Source: Ignavibacteria bacterium (GTDB lineage Bacteria > Bacteroidota > Ignavibacteria > Ignavibacteriales > Melioribacteraceae). Taken from it: a DNA stretch of 6,044 bases. The stretch covers positions 1-6,044 of the forward strand of contig DAIEQT010000523.1 in NCBI GenBank assembly GCA_027347545.1. The letters run 5' to 3'. This document shows positions 6,004 to 6,044 of the stretch, piece by piece; within the stretch, counting starts at the first letter, position 1, and every line of letters starts with the position of its first letter. A model generated the notes under the pieces. That model had not been told where the DNA came from. It did no database searches and saw only the letters and a list, made by a program, of their open reading frames with translations. The translations under genes were made by a program, and so were the position numbers.

Positions 6004-6044
6004 ATGGAAAAAATATTATTGATAATAGCACTCGTAACTTTTTC
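6004..6044 (+). CDS. Start of an exported protein, truncated by the window edge
   Basis: Only 13 full codons are visible: MEKILLIIALVTF, which reads as the beginning of a signal peptide. GAGG (5994-5997) overlaps the propeller's stop codon and lies six bases from the ATG, a good ribosome binding site. The eight-base gap makes co-transcription with the propeller very likely. Type IX cargo genes are sometimes followed by PorV/PorQ-like outer-membrane proteins, but nothing here identifies the product. Confidence 0.65.
   Translation, partial: MEKILLIIALVTF

Noticed and set aside
5825..6031. A 68-codon minus-strand open frame at the right end
   Set aside because: It lies antisense to the conserved C-terminal sorting module and the next gene's start; a shadow frame.

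Overview
The window looks like chromosomal DNA from a moderately AT-rich Gram-negative bacterium of the FCB group, most likely the Ignavibacteria/Chlorobi side of Bacteroidota. The best evidence is the propeller protein near the right end, which finishes in a PNPFNP...VVYFYRL-type module. This is the FlgD-like/type IX secretion C-terminal signal that is very common in Ignavibacteria. Supporting signs are beta-barrel and lipoprotein genes typical of a double-membrane cell, and mostly weak Shine-Dalgarno sequences. The assignment is an inference from protein style, not from a database search.

Layout. Bases 1-264 (minus strand) hold the 5' part of rsmA (ksgA), the 16S rRNA dimethyladenosine transferase, cut by the window edge. 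A 71-bp divergent spacer separates it from a plus-strand run. First come a membrane-anchored family 2 glycosyltransferase (336-1436), a DUF1207-like outer-membrane barrel protein (1474-2292, behind the one strong AGGAGG site), and an EGY/RseP-like M50 intramembrane metalloprotease (2294-3283, one base after the previous stop). A 169-bp spacer with a weak promoter candidate and an imperfect hairpin follows. After it come a two-domain lipoprotein (3453-4265), a secreted Asp-box beta-propeller with a type IX-style C-terminus (4394-5995), and the first 13 codons of another exported-looking protein (6004 to the edge).

How the genes may work together. Everything on the plus strand points to the envelope. 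The first three genes are tightly packed and could be co-transcribed: sugar transfer at the inner membrane, an outer-membrane barrel, and an intramembrane protease. The last three look like a second unit making a surface lipoprotein, a type IX-exported propeller and another exported protein. These links rest on spacing and are hypotheses.

The most unusual stretch is 4280-4411. The propeller gene appears to have its own first six codons repeated upstream as an 18-bp tandem array. A 36-bp GC-rich hairpin-forming segment sits between the array and the likely start codon, in frame and in the array's hexamer phase. It creates several alternative in-frame start codons and possibly the ribosome binding site. 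I see no CRISPR array, RNA gene, transposase or defence system, and no clearly new multi-gene system.
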